Of a DNA stretch of 64,000 nt, positions 45,594-53,201 are shown piece by piece. The notes under the pieces were generated by a model that searched no databases, was not told where the DNA came from, and was given only the letters and a program-made list of their open reading frames with translations. Source of the stretch: Ruminococcus flavefaciens FD-1 (lineage in GTDB: Bacteria; Bacillota; Clostridia; Oscillospirales; Ruminococcaceae). The position numbers and the translations under genes were made by a program. Location: NCBI GenBank assembly GCA_000174895.1, contig ACOK01000108.1:1-64000 (forward strand), in the 5' to 3' direction. The stretch's first letter is position 1. The number at the start of each line of letters is the position of its first letter.

Positions 45594-45944
45594 ATGCCGA
45601 GGAAGGCACTGAAACCATGCAAGCATCCCGGCTGTCCGAGACTGACCGAGGGTGCGTACTGCAACGAACACAAGCCCCTGCACCCTGAGCGTCCGTCTGC
45701 CGCCAAGCGTGGCTACGGCAGCAAGTGGCAGCGTGTCAGCAAGGCGTACCTGCGGAAGCATCCGCTGTGCGTGAAGTGTCTGGCGCAGGGCAAGTTCGTG
45801 AACGCAACAGTCGTTGACCACATCGTTCCGCATCGTGGTGACCATTACCTGATGTGGAGCGACACGAACTGGCAGGCGCTATGCAAGGCGTGTCACGATA
45901 AGAAAACCGGAACTGAGGATAGCAGACCGGAATACAGTTATTGA
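45594..45944 (+). CDS. Phage HNH endonuclease
   Basis: A 116-residue protein. Its N-terminal cysteine module (CKHPGCPRLTEGAYCNEHK) precedes an HNH core: CVKCLAQGKFVNATVVDHIVPHRGD, NWQALCKACHDKKT. These HNH proteins are required with terminase for cos cleavage in HK97-type phages. ATG 45594 lies downstream of GGAGGTG. It is separated from TerS by an inserted two-gene cargo segment. Confidence 0.92.
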   Translation: MPRKALKPCKHPGCPRLTEGAYCNEHKPLHPERPSAAKRGYGSKWQRVSKAYLRKHPLCVKCLAQGKFVNATVVDHIVPHRGDHYLMWSDTNWQALCKACHDKKTGTEDSRPEYSY

Positions 45945-45946
45945 AT

Positions 45947-46492
45947 TTATAATTTTATGATTTCATCATCAGGCGGCATCGGAATAGAATAGTTATGTAA
46001 CGACGATTGATGTGGTGTGAAGTATTTGAATATGATTGCACGAGTGGCTTTCTCTAATTCGAGATATAACTTCACCAATTCTGTTCTAGATAATTTTTCA
46101 AGTTCTTCTGGTGGAATGTCATTATCAATCAGTAGATCAATAATATATTGTAGTGGCTTCAGCTCACGTTTTTGCTTGTAAACATAAGGAAAATCAGCAG
46201 CATGAAACTGAGCTTTTAAAGTCGATAGTTTTACGGGATCGTCTTCTATTCCTTCAGCAATACGATCCAATTCGCCGCTTATGAATTTGGGATCGACATT
46301 AAGTTCTTTTCCTATTGCATCCAATAAATCTGGAGGTATTTCACCACGCCTAATCCATCTGCGAAGTGTTTTTTCTGTTCTTTCTATCCCTGGTTTCTCT
46401 GAAAGAGAAGTAAGAGACATCTTACGGATTTTTCGAGCTTCTCTGAATCTATCCTTACTGAGAGGAACTGTTTTCACTTTTTGATTTGCCAT
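45947..46492 (-). CDS. HTH regulator in a cargo insertion
   Basis: A 181-residue protein with an N-terminal XRE-like helix-turn-helix (REARKIRKMSLTSLSEKPGIERTEKTLRRWIRRGEI) and a helical C-terminal half (QYIIDLLIDNDIPPEELEKLSRTELVKLYLELEKAT). It is AT-richer than the neighbouring phage genes, is on the opposite strand and ends 2 bases from the HNH stop. AAGGAGG precedes ATG 46492. It is probably a lysogenic cargo regulator rather than the phage repressor, as no lytic switch is near. Confidence 0.7.
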   Translation of the reverse strand: MANQKVKTVPLSKDRFREARKIRKMSLTSLSEKPGIERTEKTLRRWIRRGEIPPDLLDAIGKELNVDPKFISGELDRIAEGIEDDPVKLSTLKAQFHAADFPYVYKQKRELKPLQYIIDLLIDNDIPPEELEKLSRTELVKLYLELEKATRAIIFKYFTPHQSSLHNYSIPMPPDDEIIKL

Positions 46493-46565
46493 ATAGCCTC
46501 CTTAAAAACGGACATTAATGGTCTATTTTGGGGTCTGGTAATGCTGGAAGATATGTGCTATGCTT

Positions 46566-46596
46566 ATTATAACAGGTTGAAAACAGTTCTTCAACC
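46566..46596 (-). promoter_or_regulatory. Promoter and operator of the cargo HTH gene
   Basis: Minus-strand TTGAAG (46589-46594) and TATAAT (46566-46571) with a 17-bp spacer. A dyad GGTTGAA-N8-TTCAACC spans 46575-46596 across the -35 and spacer, well placed for autorepression by the adjacent HTH protein. The plus-strand gene at 46623 may share the operator. Confidence 0.65.
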
Positions 46597-46622
46597 CTGA
46601 AAAATGAAAGGATATGATATAA

Positions 46623-46907
46623 ATGAACGAAAACAATGTTGTGAACGAAAATCCGTTGGTGAACCTTTTGAGTGGGCTTTCAAGTGGTGACAAGGGCTTT
46701 GCACTCCTGCTTTTCTCTATGATTTGTGCATACGGAGTAAAGAGATACTTTGACAGTACCGACAAAGCAATGGAGCATGGATATAACACCACTGCAAGGT
46801 CAACTAAATATGGAGAAATTAAGTTTGAACAAAATCAAGAGGCTGAAACATCAGAAACTGAAGAACATGATTCATTTAACGAAGATGAAACAAAAAGTAA
46901 CGATTAA
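46623..46907 (+). CDS. Small single-helix membrane protein in the cargo insertion
   Basis: A 94-residue protein with one membrane helix (GFALLLFSMICAYGV), a basic stop-transfer KRY and a very acidic C-terminal tail. It is divergent from the HTH gene across a shared 130-base control region, so the two look like one module. AAAGG precedes the ATG. The function is unknown; a superinfection exclusion or toxin-like role is speculation. Confidence 0.65.
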   Translation: MNENNVVNENPLVNLLSGLSSGDKGFALLLFSMICAYGVKRYFDSTDKAMEHGYNTTARSTKYGEIKFEQNQEAETSETEEHDSFNEDETKSND

Positions 46908-46914
46908 ATAGTGA

Positions 46915-47012
46915 GTGGGGCTGGGGGCTGCCCGGTGGGGGTATCAAAATCTCTACGGAGCAGCGATCACAATACCGGCCGCCCCCTCTCGCGCACAAAA
47001 AGTGTAGTTCAA
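46915..47012. other. Candidate cos site
   Basis: A non-coding GC-rich stretch between the cargo and TerS with G-runs and C-runs (GGGGCTGGGGGCTGCCCGG, then CCGGCCGCCCCCTCTCGCGC) and the phrase ATCTCTACGGAGCAGCGATC. HK97-type phages of Firmicutes carry cos just upstream of the small terminase with similar CTCTCGCGCACA sequence, as I recall. The cut position cannot be given. Confidence 0.5.
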
Positions 47013-47044
47013 ACGACCGATTAACCCCTCGAATATTTTTACAA

Positions 47045-47074
47045 GCCGAAATCCACGTGGTTTCGGCATTTTTT
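47045..47074 (+). terminator. Terminator between cos and TerS
   Basis: GCCGAAATCCA and TGGTTTCGGC form a stem followed by TTTTTT. It lies just before the TerS ribosome site. Confidence 0.75.
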
Positions 47075-47090
47075 ATAGGCAGGTGATGAT

Positions 47091-47651
47091 ATGGCAAAGG
47101 ACGGTACAAACCGTGGCGGACGCAGAGTCCGTGCAGGCGACAAGCCGAAGCCCCTCGCCGAGAAAATTGCCGCAGGAGAGGATGCCGACATCATCGAATT
47201 CACCCCGACCGCGCTGGAAGGTGCTGACCTTGATGATGCCGCTGACCTTGTTGGTGAGGATATGCCCTCGCCGAGTGAATACCTCTCGGCACGGCAGAAG
47301 GACGGCAAGCCCCTCGGCGCTGATGAAATCTACAAGGAAACATGGATATGGCTGAAAAATCGCGGCTGCGAAAAGCTGGTGAACAAGCGACTGCTCGAAA
47401 GCTACTCGCTGGCGTTCGCTCGTTTTATCCAGTGTGAGGACGCGCTCTCGACCTACGGTCTGCTCGGTAAGCACCCGACGACCGGCGGCGTGGTAGCATC
47501 TCCGTTCGCATCGCTCAGCCAGTCCTATCAGAAACAGGCAAATCTGCTCTGGTACGAGATTTTCGATATCGTGAAGCAGAATTGCACCACAAAATTCGAC
47601 GGCTCTCCGCAGGACGATATGATGGAGCAGCTTCTCCGCAGCAGGAAGTGA
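47091..47651 (+). CDS. Phage terminase small subunit (P27 family)
   Basis: A 186-residue protein with a basic N-terminus and the P27-type helical core (KETWIWLKNRGCEKLVNKRLLESYSLAFARFIQCEDAL and FASLSQSYQKQANLLWYEIF). It recognises cos and feeds the large subunit, which lies 6.4 kb downstream rather than adjacent because a methyltransferase and an accessory block intervene. Confidence 0.88.
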   Translation: MAKDGTNRGGRRVRAGDKPKPLAEKIAAGEDADIIEFTPTALEGADLDDAADLVGEDMPSPSEYLSARQKDGKPLGADEIYKETWIWLKNRGCEKLVNKRLLESYSLAFARFIQCEDALSTYGLLGKHPTTGGVVASPFASLSQSYQKQANLLWYEIFDIVKQNCTTKFDGSPQDDMMEQLLRSRK

Positions 47652-47658
47652 GGTACAC

Positions 47659-48918
47659 ATGAAAACAACGACAGACTTTCAGCTTGTCGCCACCGACAAG
47701 CTCATCCCGTATGTAAATAACGCCCGCACTCACTCGCCGGAGCAGATAAAAAAGCTGCGTTCTTCGCTGCGTGAGTTCGGATTCGTCAATCCGGTCATCA
47801 TCGACCGAGAATATAATATCATCGCAGGTCACGGCAGATTGATGGCGGCGAAGGAGGAAGGCATTACGGAAGTGCCGTGTGTCTATGTTGACCACCTGAC
47901 CGACGCACAGAAGAAAGCCTATATCCTTGCGGATAATCGTATGGCGCTGGATGCAGGCTGGGACGAGGAGCTTCTTGCCGTGGAGATGCAGGAACTGCAA
48001 GACCTCGGCTATGACCTTTCTATGACCGGCTTCGATGAAAAGGAACTGGCAGACCTGTTTTCCGACGGAACCGGCAGCGATGCGAAGGACGATGATTTCG
48101 ACCTGACCGCTGCGCTGGAGAAGGCTTCCTTTGTGGAGCGCGGCGACGTGTGGACGGTCGGCAGGCATCGCCTCATGTGCGGTGACGCGACCAGCCCCGA
48201 AGATGTAAATACATTGATGGGCAACACGAAAGCAAACCTCATTCTGACCGATCCGCCCTACGGTGTATCTTTCAAAAGCTCCAGCGGTCTGACCATTCAG
48301 AACGACAGCATGAAAAACGAGGAGTTTTACAACTTCCTGCTCTCCGCTTTCAAGTGTATGGCAGACCACCTCGAAAAAGGCGGCGCTGCGTATGTGTTCC
48401 ATGCCGATACGGAAGGATTGAACTTCCGCAGGGCGTTCATCGACGCGGGATTCCACCTTGCAGGCTGCTGCATCTGGGTGAAGGACAGCCTTGTGCTGGG
48501 ACGCTCCGACTACCAGTGGCAGCACGAGCCGGTGCTGTACGGCTTCATGCAGAACGGCAAGCACAAGTGGTATTCCGACCGCAAGCAGACGACCATCTGG
48601 CATTTCGACAAGCCGAAGCGCAATGCGAACCATCCGACCAGCAAGCCCCTCGATCTGCTCGGCTATCCCATTGGCAACTCCACGCAGGAGAACGCCATGG
48701 TCATCGACACCTTCGGTGGCAGCGGCTCGACGCTCATGGCGTGTGAGCAGATGAACCGTATCTGCTACATGATGGAGCTTGACGAAAAATACGCCTCCGT
48801 CATCCTCCGGCGCTATGTTGAGGACACCGGTGATGCCGAAGGCGTGTATGTGATTCGTAACGGACAGCAGATTCCTTATTCCGATCTGGTCAAAGAGGTT
48901 GAGACGAAGGAAGGCTGA
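47659..48918 (+). CDS. ParB-like domain fused to DNA adenine methyltransferase
   Basis: A 419-residue fusion. Residues 1-110 are a ParB/Srx-type N-domain (IPYVNNARTHSPEQIKKL, NPVIIDREYNIIAGHGRLMAA). The rest is a gamma-type DNA methyltransferase with motif IV ILTDPPYGVSF near 197 (DPPY, usually N6-adenine) and motif I DTFGGSGSTLMACEQ late. Such proteins modify phage DNA against host restriction. It is 7 bases after TerS. Confidence 0.92.
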   Translation: MKTTTDFQLVATDKLIPYVNNARTHSPEQIKKLRSSLREFGFVNPVIIDREYNIIAGHGRLMAAKEEGITEVPCVYVDHLTDAQKKAYILADNRMALDAGWDEELLAVEMQELQDLGYDLSMTGFDEKELADLFSDGTGSDAKDDDFDLTAALEKASFVERGDVWTVGRHRLMCGDATSPEDVNTLMGNTKANLILTDPPYGVSFKSSSGLTIQNDSMKNEEFYNFLLSAFKCMADHLEKGGAAYVFHADTEGLNFRRAFIDAGFHLAGCCIWVKDSLVLGRSDYQWQHEPVLYGFMQNGKHKWYSDRKQTTIWHFDKPKRNANHPTSKPLDLLGYPIGNSTQENAMVIDTFGGSGSTLMACEQMNRICYMMELDEKYASVILRRYVEDTGDAEGVYVIRNGQQIPYSDLVKEVETKEG

Positions 48919-48945
48919 TAGTGCGTTATCCTCACAAATTATTAT

Positions 48946-49263
48946 TCATATCTTTACTTGTTCTTTCCAAACCTCAAACCGATATTCGTTGTTAAGTGAC
49001 TCAACGTCATCAGGATATTCAGTATCAATAGTATAAGTCTTATCTGATTCTCCAACAATATTACACCTGATTATTCCTGTGCAATCTTCTTTCCAACAAG
49101 GTGCATCAGTATCAGAAGGATATCTATCACATTGACAAATCACAGGCACTTTGTCAATAAAATGATGCTTAACATTTTTGCAGTCTGTCAGCTCACATTT
49201 TACAAACATTGGATATCCGGTATCATCGATCACTTCAATCACTTTTACAGTAACTTTTGCCAT
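48946..49263 (-). CDS. Cargo protein of unknown function (105 aa)
   Basis: Minus-strand gene in AT-richer DNA. The product is a small soluble beta-rich protein (AKVTVKVIEVIDDTGYPMFVKCELTD, CQCDRYPSDTDAPCW, then YTIDTEYPDDVESLNNEYRFEVWKEQ). ATG 49263 is chosen because AGAGGTAA precedes it and a consensus promoter lies 36 bases upstream. I do not recognise the family. It is a moron candidate with its own promoter. Confidence 0.65.
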   Translation of the reverse strand: MAKVTVKVIEVIDDTGYPMFVKCELTDCKNVKHHFIDKVPVICQCDRYPSDTDAPCWKEDCTGIIRCNIVGESDKTYTIDTEYPDDVESLNNEYRFEVWKEQVKI

Positions 49264-49299
49264 AAGATTACCTCTCATAATACGTTTTTCCTTACTATG

Positions 49300-49328
49300 A
49301 TTATACAGCGCATCAGCCGATATGTCAA
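49300..49328 (-). promoter_or_regulatory. Consensus promoter of the 48946 cargo gene
   Basis: Minus-strand TTGACA (49323-49328) and TATAAT (49300-49305), spacer 17 bp, both perfect. Confidence 0.85.
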
Positions 49329-49341
49329 TATCTGGCGGCGC

Positions 49342-49427
49342 TGTAATATGCACAAATATCGGAAAAACCGTCCCGCACATATTCTCCGTTTTACAGTCTT
49401 GCTATCTGTGCGGTTCAGAGTTAATAT
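49342..49427 (+). promoter_or_regulatory. Accessory-block promoter A
   Basis: TTGCTA (49399-49404), N17, TAATAT (49422-49427) inside the block-wide GAGTTAATATGTG motif. The box TGTAATATGCACAA is at 49342-49355, ending 44 bp before the -35. It drives the 49478 gene. Confidence 0.82.
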
Positions 49428-49477
49428 GTGACTACAATCAAAACCGCAGCAAGCGGTGAAAAACAGGAGGTCACATC

Positions 49478-50128
49478 ATGAATATCAAGTTTAATATTGA
49501 AAAGAGCCAGCGCAAGGCACTGGCACAGAAGATCGGCGAGCTGACCGGCAGCGAGGTCAAGTACCTCGGCGTTCCGAGCTGCGGATACCAGATCGGCGCA
49601 TTCACCCTTGACAAGGAAGCGGTGCTGCACGGCGATGAGCTTCCGGACGAGATCCGGAGCGAACTGCAGAAGGCAGGCTACACCGCAGACGACGAGCCGG
49701 TGGCGCTGACGATCTCGATGCCGCGAGACTTCTTCGGCGAACAGGGTCTGGAGAACTTGCTTCAGATTATCGAGAACAAGGAAACGCTCCTGAAGCACGC
49801 ACTGAATACGGAGAGCCTTGCGGTCAACGAGTGTGAGGAAACGGTCGAGTTCCCGTGGTTCACGGTCGAGAAGGACGGTGACGGCGATGCCTACGCAAAA
49901 TTCATCACCATGTTTTGCGAGTTCGCAAAGAACCTGCAGCGCGTGGTCAATAAGCCGGATACCAGCGACAACGAGAAGTACGCATTCCGCTGCTTCCTCC
50001 TGCGCCTCGGCATGATCGGCGAAGAATACAAGCCGGTGCGCAGAGTTTTGCTCCGCCGCCTGACCGGAAGCTCCGCCTTCCGCCACGGCAAGCCCGAAGG
50101 AGGTGCGGACGATGCGGTTTCCGAATGA
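49478..50128 (+). CDS. Accessory protein with shared C-terminal domain (virulence-protein-like)
   Basis: A 216-residue protein. The N-terminal 70 residues read MNIKFNIEKSQRKALAQKIG and ELTGSEVKYLGVPSCGYQIG, which I associate with Clostridial proteins annotated as virulence-related; the function is not known. The C-terminal 45 residues (FLLRLGMIGEEYKPVRR then LTGSSAFRHGKP) closely match the C-terminus of the amidoligase at 50567. GGAGG precedes ATG 49478. It is the first gene of the accessory block and overlaps the DUF4314 gene. Confidence 0.7.
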   Translation: MNIKFNIEKSQRKALAQKIGELTGSEVKYLGVPSCGYQIGAFTLDKEAVLHGDELPDEIRSELQKAGYTADDEPVALTISMPRDFFGEQGLENLLQIIENKETLLKHALNTESLAVNECEETVEFPWFTVEKDGDGDAYAKFITMFCEFAKNLQRVVNKPDTSDNEKYAFRCFLLRLGMIGEEYKPVRRVLLRRLTGSSAFRHGKPEGGADDAVSE

Positions 50129-50342
50129 CGCTGAACTGAAAGCCCTGCGGGAGCGTTATCCCGCAGGCACTCGAATCCGCCTGATTCGCATGGCGGACGA
50201 CATCGCGCCCGTGCCGCCCGGTACGACCGGTTCGGTTGCTATCATTGACGACGCAGGCAACATTCATATGAAGTGGGACAACGGCAGAAGCCTTGCGCTG
50301 ATCGAAGGCGCAGACGAGTTCGAGGTCATCTCCGGCGGCTGA
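50112..50342 (+). CDS. DUF4314 protein
   Basis: A 76-residue SH3-like beta protein: YPAGTRIRLIRMADDIAPVPPGTTGSV, IHMKWDNGRSLALI. This matches the DUF4314 pattern seen in phages and conjugative elements. ATG 50112 has GGAGGTG 6 bases upstream; it overlaps the preceding gene and shares its promoter. The role is unknown. Confidence 0.82.
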   Translation: MRFPNDAELKALRERYPAGTRIRLIRMADDIAPVPPGTTGSVAIIDDAGNIHMKWDNGRSLALIEGADEFEVISGG

Positions 50343-50429
50343 TTTTACAGCCTCCGGGGGCGTCGGAAAATGTGAGAACCTATTCCATCGTACCCCATAT
50401 TACCACACGATTGCAAGTAAGTCAAGGGT

Positions 50430-50515
50430 GTATACTACACAATCATCAAGGCTGTATTTTCCTCGATATTCTGTGGTTTTAGCGGCTTGATATATCCTCG
50501 GTTTAGAGTTAATAT
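50430..50515 (+). promoter_or_regulatory. Accessory-block promoter B
   Basis: TTGATA (50487-50492), N17, TAATAT (50510-50515). The box TGTATACTACACAA at 50430-50443 ends 44 bp before the -35. It drives the amidoligase. Confidence 0.87.
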
Positions 50516-50566
50516 GTGACTACCGAAAGGGAAAACACACCAAAAACCAAACAGGAGGATACCACC

Positions 50567-51511
50567 ATGAACGCAAACACACAGGCACAGATCAACAGAA
50601 TGAAGGAGCAGACGATCGGGGTTGAGGTTGAGATGAACAACATCACCCGCAAGGCTGCCGCAAAGCTCGCCGCCGACTTCTTCGGCACGAACCGCTACGA
50701 GGACACCGCATTCCGCAACGGCTACTACACTTGGAGCGCTTGGGACGCACAGGGACGCGAGTGGAAATTCCAGCGCGACGTGAGCATCAGCGGACCGGAC
50801 AGCGAAAAGTGCGAACTGGTCACACCGATCCTGCACTACGAGGACATCGAAACCCTGCAGGAGCTGATCAGACGCCTTCGCAAGGCGGGCGCAAAGAGCG
50901 ACTACACCAGAGGCTGCGGAGTTCACATTCACATTGGCGCAGCGGGACACACACCGCAGAGCCTGCGAAACCTCGCAAACCTGATGGCAAGCCACGAAAC
51001 GCTGATCGCCGAAGCAATCAAGGTTGACAGCAGCCGCATGAACCGCTACTGCAGAACGGTAAACCCGAATTTCCTGCAGCAGCTCAACAAGAAGAAGCCC
51101 ACCACGATGGCACAGCTTGCAGACATCTGGTACGGCGCACAGGGATGCGACTACGGCAGAACCCACCACTACAACGACAGCCGCTACCATATGCTGAACC
51201 TCCACGCCACCTTCACAAAGGGCACGATTGAATTCCGCCTTTTCCAGTTCGACAAGCCCGCAGGCGGCAAGCAGAACGGGCTTCACGCAGGCAAGCTCAA
51301 GAGCTACATTCAGCTTTGCCTCGCAATGAGCCAGATGGCAAAAGACCTGCGCAGCGCAAGCCCGAAGGAACAGCAGAAAGAAAACAAAAAGTTCGCGATG
51401 CGGACTTGGCTGATGAGAATGGGCTTCATTGGCGACGAATTCGCAACGGCAAGAGAAACCCTGACGCAGAACCTTACCGGCGACAACGCCTTCCGATTCG
51501 GCAGACCTTAA
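50567..51511 (+). CDS. Amidoligase (Amidoligase_2, ATP-dependent carboxylate-amine ligase)
   Basis: A 314-residue protein of the COOH-NH2 ligase superfamily related to glutamine synthetase. Landmarks: QTIGVEVEMNNITRKAAAKL (first acidic metal site), KFQRDVSISGP, CELVTPILHYEDI, GCGVHIHIGA (metal His pair), and TIEFRLFQFDKP. It should form amide bonds between a carboxylate and an amine, perhaps on peptides or proteins. The C-terminal 45 residues (LMRMGFIGDEFATARETL, LTGDNAFRFGRP) match the 49478 protein. Next downstream is a gamma-glutamylcyclotransferase-like gene. ATG 50567 follows AGGAGG at 8 bases. Confidence 0.9.
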   Translation: MNANTQAQINRMKEQTIGVEVEMNNITRKAAAKLAADFFGTNRYEDTAFRNGYYTWSAWDAQGREWKFQRDVSISGPDSEKCELVTPILHYEDIETLQELIRRLRKAGAKSDYTRGCGVHIHIGAAGHTPQSLRNLANLMASHETLIAEAIKVDSSRMNRYCRTVNPNFLQQLNKKKPTTMAQLADIWYGAQGCDYGRTHHYNDSRYHMLNLHATFTKGTIEFRLFQFDKPAGGKQNGLHAGKLKSYIQLCLAMSQMAKDLRSASPKEQQKENKKFAMRTWLMRMGFIGDEFATARETLTQNLTGDNAFRFGRP

Positions 51512-51576
51512 CCGGTCTGCCGCCACGGGCAAGGGCGGCGAAACAGCCGCCCACAGCGCCCCGTGTGGGGTGGTAC

Positions 51577-51645
51577 GGGTATCCTCCGAGTAACTGCCCC
51601 TTTCGGTAAAAAGCCCTGTACGGGGCGCACACGGCGCAAACTGCG
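51577..51645. repeat. GC-rich intercistronic element, copy 1
   Basis: The 273-base gap after the amidoligase holds G/C-run inverted repeats and the phrases GGGTATCCT (51577) and CCCTTTCGGTAA (51598) ahead of a GGGCGC stretch. The same phrases recur with nearly the same spacing at 52487. Probably a folded RNA or terminator-like element between cassettes. Confidence 0.5.
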
Positions 51646-51651
51646 GCAAGG

Positions 51652-51737
51652 CATATTCTACACAACTGCAAGCCCGGAAATCCACATATCTTTTGTAGCT
51701 TTATCGGCTTGATATAGTGCCGGAAAAGAGTTAATAT
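51652..51737 (+). promoter_or_regulatory. Accessory-block promoter C
   Basis: TTGATA (51709-51714), N17, TAATAT (51732-51737). The box CATATTCTACACAA at 51652-51665 ends 44 bp before the -35. It drives the cyclotransferase-like and zinc-ribbon genes. Confidence 0.85.
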
Positions 51738-51784
51738 GTGCGTACCGGAACGAAAACGGAATCCAAGACAAAAGGAGAAAAGCA

Positions 51785-52246
51785 ATGAAAAGATACTACC
51801 TCGCATACGGTTCAAACCTGAACATCCGCCAGATGCGGTACCGCTGCCCGACCGCCAAGCCCATCGGCATTACGGTGATCCCCGACTACGAGTTGCTTTA
51901 CAAGGGCAGCAAGACCGGCGCGTACTTGACCATTGAACCGAAGAAGAACGGCATCGTTCCGATCGCGGTATGGGAGGTCACCACCGACGATGAGAAACGG
52001 CTGGACGCCTACGAGGGCTGCCCGACCTTCTATTACAAGAAGGAAGTTCGCCTGCCGGTGAAGCTGGCGAACAGCAAGACCAAGCGACTGACCGCTTTCG
52101 TATACATCATGCACGAGGAGCGCAGCCTCGGCATTCCGTCGCTTGCCTACATCCGTACCTGTGAGGAAGGCTACCGGAACTTCGGCTTCGACACCAAGTT
52201 CCTCGATGCCGCCTACGAGATCAGCGCAAAGGAGGTGCAGCGATGA
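51785..52246 (+). CDS. Gamma-glutamylcyclotransferase-like (AIG2/GGCT fold) protein
   Basis: A 153-residue protein with the fold's defining LAYGSNLNIRQM loop near the N-terminus and the catalytic Glu in LDAYEGCPTFYYKK. Enzymes of this fold release gamma-glutamyl groups as pyroglutamate. AAAGGAG precedes the ATG. Position after an amidoligase suggests the two make and break the same type of amide bond. It overlaps the zinc-ribbon gene by 4 bases. Confidence 0.92.
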   Translation: MKRYYLAYGSNLNIRQMRYRCPTAKPIGITVIPDYELLYKGSKTGAYLTIEPKKNGIVPIAVWEVTTDDEKRLDAYEGCPTFYYKKEVRLPVKLANSKTKRLTAFVYIMHEERSLGIPSLAYIRTCEEGYRNFGFDTKFLDAAYEISAKEVQR

Positions 52247-52446
52247 AAGACCGCAACAACGAGCCGCGCATCTGCCCGAAATGCGGGCAGGCGTACACCG
52301 CACGACCAGCCCTTTCCCGCGTGGATAACAGCCTGATCTGCCCCGACTGCGGAACACGTGAGGCGCTTGAAAGCATCGGCGTCGGACGCGAGGAACAGGA
52401 CAAGATTCTCGGCATCATCCACGAGAAGTACGAAGGCGAAGAATAA
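52243..52446 (+). CDS. Small zinc-ribbon protein
   Basis: A 67-residue protein with CPKCGQAY and CPDCGTREAL, a rubredoxin-like zinc ribbon, and a helical tail. The ATGA overlap with the cyclotransferase-like gene implies translational coupling. The role is unknown; it may bind nucleic acid. Confidence 0.8.
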   Translation: MKDRNNEPRICPKCGQAYTARPALSRVDNSLICPDCGTREALESIGVGREEQDKILGIIHEKYEGEE

Positions 52447-52486
52447 GGCGCACAGAGCCGCCACGTTGCAACGAGTGGCGCGGGAT

Positions 52487-52550
52487 GGGTATCCTTAAAA
52501 CGGTATCCCTTTCGGTAACCCGCCCCACACAGGGCGCGTGTGCGGCTCTT
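52487..52550. repeat. GC-rich intercistronic element, copy 2
   Basis: Copy of the element at 51577: GGGTATCCT (52487) and CCCTTTCGGTAA (52507), with GGGAT/ATCCC pairing around it and a CAGGGCGC stretch downstream. It lies in the 243-base gap after the zinc-ribbon gene. Confidence 0.5.
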
Positions 52551-52615
52551 GTGCGATGTACAATACGGCGCTGAAATGCAGGCAATGCTTGTCACATTTA
52601 TTTTTCCGATAATGC

Positions 52616-52644
52616 TTGATATATCCTCGGTTCAGAGTTAATAT
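52616..52644 (+). promoter_or_regulatory. Accessory-block promoter D
   Basis: TTGATA (52616-52621), N17, TAATAT (52639-52644). Unlike the others it lacks a clear TACACAA box at the expected distance; only a degenerate TGTACAATAC occurs at 52557. It drives the DUF3846 gene. Confidence 0.82.
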
Positions 52645-52689
52645 GTCACTACCGCAGGAGAAGCGGAATAAACACAAAGGAGCATTCAT

Positions 52690-53043
52690 ATGAACATTTT
52701 AGTTGTTGAACCGGGCAAGCGCCCCTACGCAAAGGAGATCAGCGGAGAGCTTGAAAGCCTGCAGCAGACGGTCGGCGGATACATTCAGGCGATTTACCCC
52801 TTCGATGATCCGGTTGCACTGGTGTGCGAGGAGGAAGCCCTCTACCACCCGGAGCAGAAGTGGAACCGCCCGATCAAGGGTTACGGCGTCATCAAGGGGA
52901 CATTCTTCCTTTGCGGCTTGGGCGAGGATGACTTCACCGACCTGCCGCAGGAGCTGACCGAAAAGTACACGGAGTTCTTCCGGCAGGCATACGATTTCGT
53001 GTTGGTCGGCAACATCCTGATGCCGATCCCCATGAGCGAATAA
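52690..53043 (+). CDS. DUF3846 protein
   Basis: A 117-residue protein with the family pattern ILVVEPGKRPYAKEI, LQQTVGGYIQAIYPFDDPVALVCEEEA, KGTFFLCGL. DUF3846 occurs widely in conjugative elements and phages of gut Firmicutes, function unknown. AAAGGAG precedes the ATG. Confidence 0.88.
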   Translation: MNILVVEPGKRPYAKEISGELESLQQTVGGYIQAIYPFDDPVALVCEEEALYHPEQKWNRPIKGYGVIKGTFFLCGLGEDDFTDLPQELTEKYTEFFRQAYDFVLVGNILMPIPMSE

Positions 53044-53058
53044 CAGAAAAGCGGCGGG

Positions 53059-53145
53059 TGTAATATACACAACACCCGCCACACATTTTCCCCGTATCTT
53101 CTGTAGTTTTAGCGGCTTGATATAATGTGCTTTTAGAGTTAATAT
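53059..53145 (+). promoter_or_regulatory. Accessory-block promoter E
   Basis: TTGATA (53117-53122), N17, TAATAT (53140-53145). The box TGTAATATACACAA at 53059-53072 ends 45 bp before the -35. Here the box sits inside a hairpin of GGCGGGTGT with AACACCCGCC that may also terminate the previous transcript. Confidence 0.85.
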
Positions 53146-53201
53146 GTACACAACGGAAGGGCAAAGCCCGCCGGAAACTACGAAACACGGAGGAAAAAAC
53201 A

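Noticed and set aside
47515..48633. 372-codon minus-strand open frame over the methyltransferase
   Set aside because: Antisense shadow of a gene with complete methyltransferase motifs.
50435..51685. 416-codon minus-strand open frame over the amidoligase
   Set aside because: Cys/Val/Leu-rich antisense translation of a GC-rich gene; no start signal, and it spans two promoters of the accessory block.
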